DNA of 64,000 nt from Pyronema omphalodes (lineage: Eukaryota > Ascomycota > Pezizomycetes > Pezizales > Pyronemataceae), in assembly GCA_024516155.1 (NCBI GenBank), contig JAJJXM010000048.1, forward strand, positions 186,001 to 250,000, read 5' to 3'. The position numbers and the translations under genes were made by a program. Positions 1-12,130 of this stretch are shown in pieces (position 1 is the stretch's first letter; the number at the start of each line of letters is the position of its first letter). Under the pieces are notes generated by a model. That model did not search any database and was not told the origin of the DNA. It worked only from the letters and a program-made list of their open reading frames with translations.

Positions 1-3000
1 TGGACGAATTGGCCAGGAACCTGACCAGGTTGGTACGGGACTGGCCCATGGGGACCGTGCATTATCATGGGAGCTCCAGCAGGACCTCTGAACCCGGCCT
101 GGTTATAGTACCCATACTGTGGGCCCTGGGGGCCGGGATACTGTCCCATAGCACCCTGTTGACCGGGGAACATGGCAAGTTGAGAAGGGTGGGGAACAGG
201 AGACTGCTGGTACTGTGCGACAGTTGCGTTGTTTAGGCTTGGTGATGGCATCACTGATGATGGGTTTGACATCTGTCTGAGATGGGCCTCCTGATCGTAG
301 TGTGGTGCAATGATATGCGGTTGCATGGGACCATGATGAGGCTGGTGTGGGACATGAGGAGGGTGGGCCATGTGCGGCATGTGGGGCTGCATCTGAGGGT
401 GATGGGGTTGGGGCGGCATCATGTGGGGAGGAGCAGGGTGGGGAGCGCTGTTCATCTCATAGTCCGTCTTTACCACAAACATAGCCTTGTATGACTTGTC
501 CTTATTGATTTCCTCACCACCCCAAGTAGGGAGAGTGAACCAAGGCTTGTCAATGTAGTCATTGGCATTACCAAAGGTCTGAGGCGCAGGTGCACCAGGC
601 TTAGGAGGGGTAGGGTTCTTCTTCATGCGCTTAAAAGGATTGAAAGCATCCTTGATCTGTTTGTCAGACTTGACTCTTCTAGCGCCTCCAAAGAAAAGAG
701 AAGGGCTTGGTGCTCTGGACGCAACAGTCTGAGGAACAGACACAGTAGGACTAGGGGTCGCATTGGTAGAAGGTCCTCCGAAGGTTGGAGTAAAAGCGGC
801 AGCACTAGGGTTCGGCTTGAACTCGAATGGACGCGCGTTAACGTTAAACCTCTTAGGCGCACCAGCCGCCGATGCTGGTCCAGTTGGAGCAGGGAATTGC
901 TGACGAGGCTGCTCGGGGACTGGCATAGGAGCACGTGTAGGCATGTTCTTGTCCTGTTGGGCCCGACGGACATTCTGGCTCATGGATCCACCGGACTGCG
1001 TAGGAACAGTAATCTTGGGGAAGTTCTGCAATAACGCAGAGGTCTCACGCTTGAAGCGTTCGGGGTCGCGAGCGGCAAAGCTGTTAACAGGAAGTACCTT
1101 GTTGGCTGAAGATGCCGCTGGGCTGACACTAGAGGCCAGTGCAGCTGGAGTCGAAGCAGACGATGTGGTCCCAGCGGACTTCAAGCTCGCTTGCTTGGCT
1201 TTCTCCAAAATCTCAGCCTGCTTGGCCTTATCCTTAGTCAAGATAGGTACCAAGTCCTGAGGAACAGCAGTTTTGAGAGAGAAACTCTCCGAAAACTTCT
1301 TGAGTTCCTTGAGTTTACTTTCCCGATCCCGGTGGGCAATGGCTACCCTCCTCTTCTGTACTCTGTTCCTCTCCTCAACAACAAAGTTCCTGAAGCTCGA
1401 GGTAACATCAGTAGCATCCGTCTTGGGAACATTGGTGGTACCAGCCTGCAAGCCGCGTGAAGGTGAAATGATCTCAGGCAAGCCAGGTCTCTCCTTAAGC
1501 TTGGTGGTGGAGCTGGCATTATCATCAGCTTTCACAACAGGTGGTGTGGGCTGGGCTGCAGCTGCAACTGCAGCCGACTGAGGGACCGCTTGCGCAGTTT
1601 GCTGTGTGGTCGGCTGTGCTGCTGGTGCTGACTGTTGTGCCGGTTGCGGCGCAGGCTGTCTTTGAGGCTGCTGCTGCTGCTGCTGTTGTTGTTGCTGCTG
1701 CTGCTGTTTCTGTTGTAAAGTTTCAGGTCGAACCAACGCCGATGCGATGATGGCAGGGTCGTGCGGGGCGCCGGCAACAGTAGGATTGCCGGATGGAGCT
1801 CTCCGGGCCGGAGGAGTGTATCGATTTGTGTTTGTGGTTTGGGTTGGGGCCGCTCTCTGAACTCCACTGTACCTATTGGTGTGTAAGTATTGGTTTCTAC
1901 GCAATGAAAGAAAGGCAATCTCACTTGTCCTCCTCGTCCATTCCACTGTCATCAACTGTAAGACCTCTCTCCTCAGCAATATGTGCACTAAGACCTGCGG
2001 AGCCCTGGCCCTCAAGTTCAGCAACAATTTTCGCAGCGGCAGCAGATCGGCGGTTGAAATCCGGATGATTACGGTCCAATGTGGTCGTATAAATGTTTTC
2101 GTCATAGTCGGATTTTAAGCCGAAAAGACGTTCATTTGCTTCAAACTGATTCCAACTCTGTCCAGCTCCGGAGCTTGAATCCTCAAGCCCACCACCAATG
2201 TCCACCGCTTCATCGGGCTGCCATCTCTGTAGGTCGCGTTCACGGTGGGAAGTGTTTCCGGAGATATCGGCATCGGTCTTGAATCCGCTTGAGTTTCCTG
2301 TGGTGTAAAGTTAGGATAAAAAATTAACGTTCGTAGAAAGTCATACCGTTCTGCTGAGGACCAGCGGCGGTTACTTCAGGTTCAAAGGGGACAGCGGTGG
2401 CGGCCAGGTCAACAAAATCCTTTGCCTCAAAGATCATGACCTTGTCTGCTCCACCTCCAACGTATTCCCCCTCCTTGGTCTTCTCCTCACTGTCGCTGGG
2501 GTCAGCTTTGAGGAGCTTCGCTTGCTTAAGGACAACACTAATGTCCTGCTTCGCATCGACGCCAGTCAAGACGCCGATGTACTGAGCACCACTCTTAACA
2601 GTAACGGTCACCTCCCGACTCTAGTTTAAGCTTAATGTTAGTATCTAAAGCAACACGTTTCGGGAGGATGATGTTGGATGGTGGCATCGGAGTAAGGTCT
2701 GGAGCTTACCATAAGCTTGGTCAATAGGAACAACGTCCGGTCGTGCATGTGTTTATCATGGGTATCCGATTCTCCGCCCTGTGTGGAGTTGGGTGTTCGT
2801 GACTTCATAGCAGCAGCTTGGCTAGGTGTAGGAGACGAGGATGTAGGGACACCGGATCCGCCGTACTTCTGCTGCTGCTGCGCAGAATTGGCCTGCCAGC
2901 CCTTCTGGGAATTCCGTCTGTATGATGCCATGTATCAGCAATTGCCGTAATCGCCGCAGTTCCTTAGAGTTGATGAAAGATCGGAGATGGTGAAGACAGT

Positions 3001-3361
3001 CGTGGTGCTTGCGGCATCACAGACCAGGAACTGTCAAGTGGTGGGCAACTGGCGGAGTGGGAAAAAGAAACCAATTGTCAGGAAGGCTAGCGTTGCAACT
3101 AGCGGGACACCCAGCGAAGGTGTTGGGTGCTACACACGCCGTGGGCGCGAACTGCAACACAAGCACGAAAGTCTGGGGAAAGGAAATATTTCTGGAAACG
3201 TACCTCTGTTGACCGTCCACGGGTGATTGAGCAGATCTTCTGGTGTTATTATTGTTATTGGCCGTGTTGCCAACCTTCATCTGTGATGATTTACCCACAG
3301 TCGTGGTGGGCGAAGAGCCAGGTGCTGGAGAACGGAGCACCGAGGAAGCAGTCGTCGCCAT
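1..3361 (-). CDS. PBP1: Ataxin-2 / Pbp1 homologue (LsmAD protein), 3' end outside window
   Basis: RNA-binding scaffold that partners poly(A)-binding protein and acts in mRNA polyadenylation control, stress granules and TORC1 tuning (family knowledge). Exons in transcript order: 3361-3204, 2917-2710, 2620-2347, 2297-1925, 1872-<1; phases agree across all four introns. The Sm-like ATX domain spans exons 2-3 (DKHMHDRTLFLLTKLM, then VTVTVKSGAQYIGVLTG). The LsmAD domain fills exon 4 (FKTDADISG, SYDEN-like LKSDYDENIYTT, ending GMDEEDKYSGV). The long last exon is disordered: a polyglutamine run near 1670-1715, then Pro/Ala-rich sequence, a PAM2-like motif (FKPNPSAAAFTP, near 790-835) expected to bind Pab1, and a His/Pro/Met-rich tail that runs off the edge. 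The start at 3361 is preferred because SPVDGQQR joins RNSQKGW in frame, as I recall from fungal orthologues. An ATG at 2931 is the alternative. It is divergent from BUD6. Confidence 0.9.
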
Positions 3362-3528
3362 GGTTATCTGCGGAGTAGAGAGAGCTGAGTTTGTCGGGAG
3401 GGTAGATTTGTGGTATGGACGCCGGGAGTGAGGGGGCGATCTTGACGGGAAGCGAGGGGAGGTGGGGGTGGGAGAAGCTGGTGGAGAAGCAGCGGAGGAG
3501 ATGAGAGGTGGAAGGTGGGTGTGTTGTA

Positions 3529-3559
<31 letters not shown>

Positions 3560-5653
3560 GTGGTGGTTCTCTGATGGACCAGAGGATTTTGGGGGGAAAG
3601 GACACCCCCAGTGGATTCGCAACTTTCGAAAGCCTTCTCCCCACCCTCTCGGGCAAATGAAATCGGAAAGTAGCAGAACGACGACAAACAGCAGAAGCAC
3701 AGAGCAGCAAACCTTAAGCCCGGGTAAAGCGAGCGTAGTATGATGTATGTAAATCGTCTTGTAAAAAGAAGAAAATCTGTTGAACCTCGCCAGTGTGTAG
3801 AAAAAGCAAAGAATAAGAAGAACAAGGAGAGAGAATGAGAAGGAATGTCCTCAAAGATTAAAAAGGTTCAGTCTATGTATGGTGGCAGTGTAATACACGG
3901 GGATTGCAGTGTTCGTTGCTCGATGAACGAAGGGTGTTTGCAGTGAAATGAAATGTGCTGGGACAAGTTCGCAAAGTTTCCTTTTAGAAGTCGAGACGAG
4001 GAGGGTTGTGGGGGGACCCAAGGACGTCTCACGGCTTCTTGAGAGAAGCTACTTCACAGCTTGCCTCCTACCTACAAAAGTCGGGTCCCGGGGAGCTCTG
4101 GGAGCTATCAAATGACGTTGTGGTGCTGTCGATAACAGCCAGTCGTGTGCTTTTTTTTTTGTCTTTCAACCTTTACAACGCCTTTTCACAAGTATCATCA
4201 CTCGCAAACCTTATTTCCTCACAAAAATAAACGATGTGCGCATGCGTCGTCAATTTCATTCCCCACATCTTCTCGTGTTATGCTTGATATGTATGTGGCG
4301 CCAAGATCGGACATTTGAGAGCTTACGATAAGCCATTGCCGTTAGCAGGCGCCTTGATGATGGGCTGAGGAACGATCGGAGCTTGAGGTTGACGGCAGCT
4401 TGTATTTAGATAGCTCCGAGGGAGAGTATGTGTTGTTTTTCGGAACTCATTCCAACAGCGTACATACTCGTGCCTATATTTTGTGCATTTTTGCAATGAT
4501 TTATTTCTATTGAAAACACAGGGTCATACACTCACAGCTATGAAACATCAACTTCTACGTCGTAGATATAACATGCATCCCCGCGATCGCTGAACACAGG
4601 GAGAAATGGCGGGGTTGCTCTCCGGGGGCTCTCCGCGAGGCTACGGAACTCAGGGGTCTGTCTAGCTCTAGGCTTTGAGAACCTTAAGGAAAGTGCCGTT
4701 AAGACAGTGCCAGAGCAACAGCCACGGAACTGTTTCAGCTTGTACGTAGGGGGGTTTTATCTATTTTCATATAAAAGAGTTGACACTGTGAATTTTATGC
4801 CGGAGCACGCGCAGAAGTATTTCTCCGATTTCCGCACATATCGACTCTCTGGAACAGGAGGTTATTGGCGATGGGCTTGTGCGTGAGTCGGAGCCCTCAT
4901 CTGAGCCGGCGGCTAGCAAACGAAGAGAAAGTAAGGGCTCCGTGGACGCCACGAACGGGGTCAACTTGGGGTTTGGACAGGCAGAAGGTAGGACTAGCAG
5001 ATGGAGCAAGATGGACGAAGAAGGAGAAGAAGGAGGAGGAGAAGGAGAAGAAAGAGGCTCTCGGTGTCCCCCCCGCCGCACCTGCCTACTCCACAGACCC
5101 CCCCCTGTCAGGCCTCGAACAGTCATCCACACGTGACCCTCGAATTAGGTTTAGATTCTCTGGTCTTTTTACATTTGACACCAATCAAGCTTAGATCTTC
5201 TGTTCTGGTATGTATGATTGAGGCCCCACGAGGCTCCAGTTCTTTTCAAAGCTCAGTCGCTCCGCCGCTGGTCAGCACCTGCCCTGCCTGCCTGCCTGCC
5301 TCACGGCGCACCACCGCCGCCACTCGCTTTAGGAGCCATTACCCAGCTACCCTCCCCGAAAACAGAAGAACTGTCGTTCGATTTCCTCCCAAGACCAGCA
5401 AATATCTCGCTGGAAAAGAGTGAATAAAAGACGACAGTCACTGTCCGCATCACAAGTCATCTGTTTCAACCCCCCCCAGAGTCATCTCAACGCGTGGTGT
5501 AGATATCATCCGCCACAAAAACATATTCTAGACCTGAAAAACTCCCCTCTCCCAGTCCACCTTTCTATCGACCCTGCAGCTGGCGCATACATACCTCCCT
5601 CCCACTTCCCAACCCGAGAGCCCACCTCTCTACCCCTCCACACTCGCTCTGAG
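3362..5653. promoter_or_regulatory. Shared upstream region between PBP1 and BUD6
   Basis: About 2.3 kb between two divergent genes with no convincing coding exon. On the PBP1 side, a CTG/CAG run near 3528-3562 would read as polyglutamine, within an open frame that extends upstream of the chosen PBP1 start; I treat it as 5' leader. On the BUD6 side, 5440-5650 is C/T-rich, typical of a fungal promoter or leader close to the ATG. Open frames at 4767-5423 are purine-rich low-complexity sequence without splice support. Confidence 0.45.
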
Positions 5654-8600
5654 ATGTCGTCCACATCGAGAACGTCCAACGGGACTGCCAGAAGTCCCCG
5701 GAATCGAACCCAGGTGAATGTAAGTTTAGGTTTCCTTAGACGATAACTTCCCCCTTCCCCTTGGATGCTTGTTTTCGGAAACATCCGCCAGCCTCAAGCT
5801 GTTCACACCTCCGCACTTCCGCCAAACGACTGTCGCTAGCAACCAACCGAAGACTCAACAGCTGATCCATCTGTTCTTTTTTGCAGTTATCGACCATTGA
5901 GAAGTCCGTTACACATCTACTCGTAGCAACCAAGCAGCTGCTAGAAACACTTACATCCTGGTCCCGTGGAACTGCCTCAGAGGCAGAAGTTTCCGATGTA
6001 TACGTGAGGCTTGGATCAGAGTTCAACATTGCCTGTCGAGCTTTTACCGCCATAGGAGTCGAAACGAATGATCTTGGAAATGTACCTGATGCCTTGCGGA
6101 CGATCTTGGAGCATACCTTGAGTCAAGACGCGAGCCCACAAAGCTTGGATGTGTACCTACCTCGGATCCGCGAGATTATTATCAACCTTCTACATGGACT
6201 CAAGAGGAAGCAACAGAAGCTGCGTCAGAAGCAGTCGAGGGAGGGGGAGAGCTCACGTAGCACGGCGAGCATGCCACCACCCTCGCGGAATGACAGTGTA
6301 GGAGGATCAAGCAATGGGGGAGACGGAGCAGACGGAGCACCCCCGCGTACGTCATCGCTGCCAGTAGGAAGCGGGCCACGGCGGGAGTCTTCTCCGCAGC
6401 CTACCATGCGTCCCGGTGGTGCTGTTCGAAACTCTGCGGGAAGCTTAAAACGAAGCTCCCATGTCCACAATTCGTCCATCTCGTCGATCCCAATCCCGGA
6501 AACTCCACCATACCCAACACCAGAGAACCCACCTCTGGTTGCTGAACCTACCTTCAACACGCCAGTCATAACATCTCCCGTTGTCACATCTCCGCAATTT
6601 GTGATCCCTCCACCGCCCCCAACTCCTCCGTCCCAGGATGCATTGGCCGCTCTACAACAACACTCGCAGCTGGAACGCCGTGCGTCCCGCCGCTATTCTG
6701 CCTACCAAGTAGCCAAACTCCTCACTACCGGCAAAGCCCCCGGTGATGTTCCCCTCCTACCCACGACTCGCGACCCCTCCGCCATCCCCCGCAACCGGGA
6801 GTCTATGGATGCGGTTCGCAAACGGTCGACCCGGACACGATCGATGATTCGCACATCTCGGCCGGAAGCCAGCGGCGGCTCCTTGCCCCGACGGATATCC
6901 GAGGAGCGGGAGCCCGCCTCTCCATCTACTCCTGTCCCAGATACTCCAGAAGCTCAGCTTGCCTCTCCCATTCCGGTTGAAGATGACCGCCGCCAACCCC
7001 TCTCCATTGATACCAATGTGAACTCCCCTGGTTCCATCCCCCAGGAAACCCCAATTCGCAGCATCTCCCCGGAACGCCGTAGTTCAACTCCAAGCTCTGA
7101 TACAAAAGAGCTTACCCTCTTCCTGCAGCTGGGCCGCAATATCAGAAAAGTCACCATCGACCCGCTAGAGGAGCAATTGACCATCAACTTCCTCCGCCTA
7201 AAGTTTATCTCTCGCTTTAATTATAACCCCCCCTCCGGTGACGACTTCCCCGAGATCTATCTTCAAGACCCCGTCTCCGGTGTTCGTTACGAGTTGGAAG
7301 ATCTCCGTGATGTGAAGGACCGGAGCGTTTTGTGCCTCAACGTTGAGGTCCTTGACGAGGTGAAACGCCATATTGACGACGGTCTCGGGGATTTGAAGAA
7401 GCTAGTGCAATCCCTTTCCACCACCGTCGAATCCCAATCAGTACATCTCAGCAAAGTGGCCCTCCAGCAAGAAGAAGCTGCTAAACGCATCTCTGAGCTC
7501 TCTTTCCCCGTTCCAGCTCCACCAGCTCCTGCTATCCCATCCTCCCCTGCACCACCCGGAACTCCTCCCGCCGCTGGTACCCCAAGATCGGCTCGCAAAC
7601 CAAGCTTTGATAATACACCACAAAAGCTCGCCGAGGTGAGAAATATGCGGAAGGATTTGGCTGTTCTCCGTCAGGTCTTCTCCTCCTTCGTGACAGACGT
7701 AAACACCTCCATGACCTCCATCAAAGCTACTGCGTCAAAGATCAAAACCACTGCCGCCACCTCTACTCTACCCGTATCTGCCAGTAACGAGGGTCGTATC
7801 TACGTCGAAACCGGCCGTCAAAAACTCGCCGTGGATGCCGACTCTTTGGTCATGAAGGTCGACGACCTCCAAGACACCGTGGAAGATATTCGCAAGGATG
7901 TCGTAACCCGCGGAGTTCGTCCTCTACCTCGTCAACTCAGCACAGTAGCCAAGGAAATCAACGACGCTAAGGAAGAGCTGAAGAAGATGATGGATTACAT
8001 CAAGAAGGAGAAACCCAAGTTCCGAAAGGTCTGGGAGAGGGAGTTGACGCTTGTTTGTGAGGAACAGGAGTTCTTTACTATGCAGGAGAGTTTGTGTGGT
8101 GATTTGGAGGATGATTTGGAGAAGGCTTCGCAGACTTTTGTTCTAGTGGAACAGTGCAGTAAGAGTAATCAGGGAGGTGTGAGACAACCTAGTAGGGGTT
8201 TCGTAGGACTTGGTGCGGCTCATGGAGATGATTTGGATCCCGAGGTGGCCAAGGATAGTGTTTTGTCTGAGGTTAGAGCGCTGCAACCTAATCACGAAGG
8301 ACGATTGGAGGCTATTGAAAGAGCCGAGAGAGCAAGGATGAAGGAGCTTGAGAACCGAGGCCGAGGAGAATTCCAGAAAGAACTCGGCGAGTTTGTAGAA
8401 GAAGGGAAATTGAAGAAGGCAGGAGGATACGAAGAGGTAGAGAGGATAAGAGCACAGAAAGAAGAGGAGAGTAGGAAAGCTATTTGGGAGTTTAAGATGC
8501 AGCTTGAGGAGGAGTCGGAAGATGAGGAAGAAGATGGAGATGGGGATCAAGCAGCTGAGGATAATGAGGAGGATGAGGATACTGAAAGTGATTCGGATTC

Positions 8601-8661
8601 AGACGATGATACGGATTCGGAGGATGATGAACCCGCTAAGAAAGAGGAGGAGAAGAAATAG
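5654..8661 (+). CDS. BUD6: Bud6/Aip3-type actin-interacting polarity protein
   Basis: Formin-stimulating polarisome subunit that binds actin and nucleates cables at growing tips (family knowledge). Two exons, 5654-5719 and 5887-8661, joined in phase 0 by a GTAAGT...TTGCAG intron; product 946 residues. The N-terminal region (about 23-130) carries the helical segment beginning STIEKSVTHLLVATKQLLE. Residues about 130-420 are Ser/Pro-rich and disordered. The AIP3 core begins near residue 428 (ELTLFLQLGRNIRKVTIDP) and runs through long coiled-coil helices to the conserved stretch FTMQESLCGDLEDDLEKASQ. The last 50 residues are almost entirely Asp/Glu with a Lys-rich end. The short first exon is supported by the clean in-frame join and by the lack of a good upstream ATG in the second exon. 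The acidic tail is unusually long and could be lineage-specific. Confidence 0.92.
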
Positions 8662-9049
8662 TATTCTGAATGCAGAGGATAATGTGATAATGGTGATGGT
8701 GATGGTGATGGTGATAGTGGTGCTTATAATCAAAGGATATCAGTGGCGTATGTAAGACATCGGAAGCGTGTTTAGTAACAGGTCGACGGAACGTTTGAAC
8801 GAGATGGAAGAACAGACAACAAACAACAGACCAACTACAGCGCAATTTGGAGGGTTTCAATTGGTTTCCTGGGCGGGGAATTTGGATACCTGGTGACTGG
8901 TGACTGGATGGGTGTGGTGTGGTGTGGTGCGGCCTGGCGTGGCGTGGCGTTTTCTGATTTATTTTGACAAGATATACCAAATCGATTTTTTTCTTTGGCG
9001 GCTTGACGAAGTCTTGATGAAGTCTTGATGAAGTACGTAGTGCGGAGTA

Positions 9050-9157
9050 CGAAGTAAGAAGTAAGAAGTAAGAAGTAAGAAGTAAGAAGTAAGAAGTAAG
9101 AAGTAAGAAGTAAGAAGTAAGAAGTAAGAAGTAAGAAGTAAGAAGTAAGAAGTACGA
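9050..9157. repeat. Heptamer array (AAGAAGT)n
   Basis: About fifteen almost perfect tandem copies of a 7-bp unit, followed by a slightly degenerate end. Purine-rich on the plus strand. Confidence 0.9.
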
Positions 9158-9300
9158 AGTCGAGAGGAAGACTCAAGGAAAATTCTTTTTATGCGTGATG
9201 TGATATCCTCATCTATCTCCCCAGCCCAACTAATCTGCGTTAACGGCGGCGGCGGCTTCAGGAAAAAGGTAGCATGGCGGTATTACCTTCAGATTTACGA

Positions 9301-9388
9301 AATTGGAAATTCGAAATGCGGAAATGCGGAAATGCGGGATTCGAAATGCGGAATTCGAAATGCGGGATTTGAAATGCGTAATTCGAAA
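9301..9388. repeat. Interspersed GAAATGCGG / GAATTC words
   Basis: Direct repeats of a 7-10-bp unit (GAAATGCGG, GGATTCGAAATGC) with small variations, ending in a run of C. Confidence 0.7.
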
Positions 9389-9471
9389 TCCCCCCCCCCC
9401 CCGATAATCTGTATAGGTAGGTAGGCAAATTTTGAAATTACTCCAACTCCAACTCTAAAGTTCGGCAAAAA

Positions 9472-9968
9472 CTTGAAAAAATGAAAAAAATGAAAAAAAT
9501 GAAAAAAATGAAAAAAATGAAAAAATGAAAAAAATGAAAAAAATGAAAAAAATGAAAAAAATGAAAAAATGAAAAAAATGAAAAAAATGAAAAAATGAAA
9601 AAAATGAAAAAAATGAAAAAAATGAAAAAAATGAAAAAATGAAAAAAATGAAAAAAATGAAAAAAATGAAAAAATGAAAAAATGAAAAAAATGAAAAAAA
9701 TGAAAAAAACGAAAAAATGAAAAAATGAAAAAATGAAAAAATGAAAAAATGAAAAAATGAAAAAATGAAAAAATGAAAAAAATGAAAAAAATGAAAAAAT
9801 GAAAAAAATGAAAAAAATGAAAAAAATGAAAAAATGAAAAAATGAAAAAATGAAAAAATGAAAAAATGAAAAAATGAAAAAATGAAAAAATGAAAAAATG
9901 AAAAAATGAAAAAATGAAAAAATGAAAAAATGAAAAAAATGAAAAAAATGAAAAAAATGAAAAAATGA
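9472..9968. repeat. (GAAAAAAT)n / (GAAAAAT)n minisatellite, about 500 bp
   Basis: Roughly 65 tandem copies alternating between a 7-bp (GAAAAAT) and an 8-bp (GAAAAAAT) unit. The strand asymmetry is extreme: almost no C on the plus strand. Length variation of the A run between neighbouring units suggests slippage. Confidence 0.95.
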
Positions 9969-10098
9969 CGATTTTCATCCCCATTTCGTTTCCAGTCTTC
10001 AGGTTGTATAAAAATCGAATCGTAATTCCGTATAAAAATAAAAATAATCCAAGAAGTTTGTGCTCCATTTGATTTTATAGTTAATATTACGTAATACT

Positions 10099-10142
10099 TG
10101 AAAATTCCGAAAATTCCGAAAATTCCGAAAATTCCGAAAATT
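10099..10142. repeat. GAAAATTCC nonamer repeat
   Basis: Four to five tandem copies of a 9-bp unit, AT-rich. Confidence 0.8.
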
Positions 10143-10241
10143 ATGTCGCAGAAGAATAAAGACAATAAAGACAATATTGAAAATAAAGGAAATAAAAACT
10201 GCAAACCAAAAGTCTTCAAGCTCCTTATTATTCGTATAACG

Positions 10242-10309
10242 CCCTAGACCAAAAGCGGTATTGTGATACGATTATGTTAGCTGCTGTGATGTCGTGATTT
10301 GGTCTAGGG
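10242..10309. repeat. Perfect 12-bp inverted repeat, CCCTAGACCAAA
   Basis: Left arm 10242-10253 and right arm 10298-10309 are exact reverse complements, separated by 44 nt. It could be the end-stem of a small MITE or a chance stem. No flanking duplication was identified. Confidence 0.7.
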
Positions 10310-10984
10310 TATGGATACTAGATAATCTAGGTTCCTGGTTATGGTGATGGTGATAGTTGTGGTTAAGGGATGGGAATGGTTGGTGTGGCTATGGTATCGT
10401 GTTGATTTGTGGAGTGTGTAGATGCTGCGTTGTGGTCGTTGGTTGGTTGGTTGGTTGGTTGGTTGGTTGGATATCGGTCGGTCGGTTTGTTGATGGGTCG
10501 GTTTGTTGAATGTTGAATGTTGAATGTGGAATGTTGGAGCGTCGTCGAATGTTGAAGCGTCGATAGGTTGTTTTATCGAGTGTCGGCTATCGAATATCGT
10601 TTATCTCCAATACACTCCCTACACAGATCTGTTCCTCGCTTCCTACCTGACTGCCTACCTGCATCCCTCGCTCCCTACACATCCCCCTGCCCCCCAGTAG
10701 CCCCCCCTCCCCCCCCCTGCCTCCCTCCACGATACTATACCCAACCCAGTAAAGTACCCTTTCATCCAACCGTATTCCGTAGCCCAGGGTTGAAACCTAA
10801 ATCCTCAAGGTAGTAATTAGGGCAAAAACCGCAGCTCGATATCAATATGGGCTGACTCCTACGAGGCTGGACTCTTCCATGGCCTGGTATAGTATGTTTG
10901 CGTTAGTCTGTATTATACGCTGATTTTAAGTCCGCGGAGATAGCATTGAGTACAGGGCGTGAAAAGAGAGTGATGGCCTATGAC

Positions 10985-11775
10985 AGACCTCCCAGCCGTA
11001 CAAACCAGTTCAAAATGACAACCAAAACGGACTATACGGACTATTGGAATATGAGAACTGTACGGCGGCCCAGTTCAGTTTACTGTCAGTAGTATAAATT
11101 TGTTAAACTGCGAGAACCAGTTAAATGAATACAAGGCTTGGCAAACCAGGTGAACTGTTTGAAACTGCGAAAACTGGTTTGTCCAGAGGAATTGGTTTAT
11201 GCAGGGGAAATAAATATTATTTCATTCAGTGCATACATAACGAAATACTATACTAATGTTTTTTGGGTACCCAGAAATCACACCTGATGCCTACAATTGA
11301 AGCTCTGGAACCCCTCAATGGCCTCCAGAGTATCTGCCTGCTTTCAATGGCGGTCCGATATCACGATCCGCTTGCATTCGGAAAATAGCAGCTCAGACTC
11401 GGCAGCTATCGCGGGAACTGAGAGCATGTTCACTGCCATTTTGTCAAGGCTAGGAAATCTGGTCACCAGAAGCTGGTGAAATGAGGAGGGTTGAGATACT
11501 GGCAGGCTCGGCCACCGGTGGGTTCAAACGAAGTTGAATACATTATTTATTCCTGCATGCACTGGTTCCCGATGCGGTTAAACTGGTTTGTATTTACCGA
11601 GTCCGTTTAATCAGTGCACTGCAGTTACCTGGTTCTATGGGCCCCTCAAAACCGAACCAACTTTGTATCCCGGACACCAAAACTGAACCAATTAACTGCG
11701 AATTGTCAGTTCAGTTTACCTGGTTTACGATTTTACCCGGTGAACTGGCTATACGGTTGGGAGGTCTGGCCTGTG
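10985..11775 (-). mobile_element. hAT-like DNA transposon relic
   Basis: On the minus strand, 11490-11290 reads as a broken transposase C-terminus: FPSLDKMAVNMLSVPAIAAE, then a SELLFSECKRIVISDRH-like stretch, then a stop and a further helix-like segment (TLEAIEGF). This matches the hAT dimerisation-domain pattern (hydrophobic ML-S-P-A--AE-E--FS--KR). No intact transposase frame remains. The flanks at 10990-11180 and 11570-11770 are dense in AACCAG / AACTG / ACCGG words in both orientations, as expected of hAT subterminal repeats. Exact ends and target duplications were not resolved. Confidence 0.55.
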
Positions 11776-11799
11776 ATGTTGGCGCGGATCGGGTGGATG

Positions 11800-12130
11800 A
11801 TAATAATAATCGTGATAATAATCTTTCATTTCTGTATGCTACCGTAAGGTTATGACAGTCGTGATACTAATAATAATACTGATATTACATTTCCCAAATA
11901 TATTCCAACGCTTGTCTACACCTAAGAAGGTATACATCAGGTAAGCGGGGCAGCCCTTGACACATGTCAAGTACCCTTCAAGCCCGGAAAGTGATTGCTT
12001 ATCCTGAGCACCAGGCAGACCTCCCTCTGGAGGGTAAACCGTATTTACCAAGGACACCTGTGGGAGCAACACGGGATTTGAACCCGTTGACTTTGTTGTG
12101 CAATGCAGGGAATTATACCGCTACACCACT
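11800..12130 (-). mobile_element. tRNA-derived SINE, copy 2
   Basis: Reads on the minus strand from 12130. The pol III A box TGGTGTAGCGG is at 12129-12119, the B box GGTTCAAATC is at 12084-12075, and there is a tRNA-like T arm. About 250 bp of unrelated body follows, then an (ATT)n-rich tail. A perfect 9-bp direct repeat, GGGTGGATG, flanks it at 11791-11799 and 12131-12139, as expected of a target-site duplication. The body shares blocks with the copy at 14594-14940 (CTCAGGAT, CTTAGGTGTAGACAAG, GTTGG). A stand-alone tRNA gene is unlikely because the anticodon arm is irregular and the homology continues past the tRNA end. Confidence 0.85.

Larger units (their letters stand above)
8662..10980. 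other. Gene-free spacer dominated by short-period arrays
   Basis: No coding exon is supported. The stretch holds the arrays listed separately (heptamer, octamer and nonamer repeats), a TGG/GAT-rich start near 8690-8725, a C run at 9390-9401, a stem-forming inverted repeat at 10242-10309, a GGTT tetramer run at 10439-10470, and C-rich low-complexity sequence at 10680-10735. Long open frames on the minus strand (9295-10219) are repeat artefacts. Confidence 0.6.

Noticed and set aside
3017..3700. 227-codon minus-strand frame with a hydrophobic start and polyglutamine
   Set aside because: Only the part 3361-3204 joins in frame to PBP1. The rest is leader, and the frame's end lies inside the intron.
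9295..10219. Two ~255-codon minus-strand open frames rich in Phe, Ser, His and Ile
   Set aside because: They are translations of the (GAAAAAAT)n array; no start context, homology or composition of a real protein.
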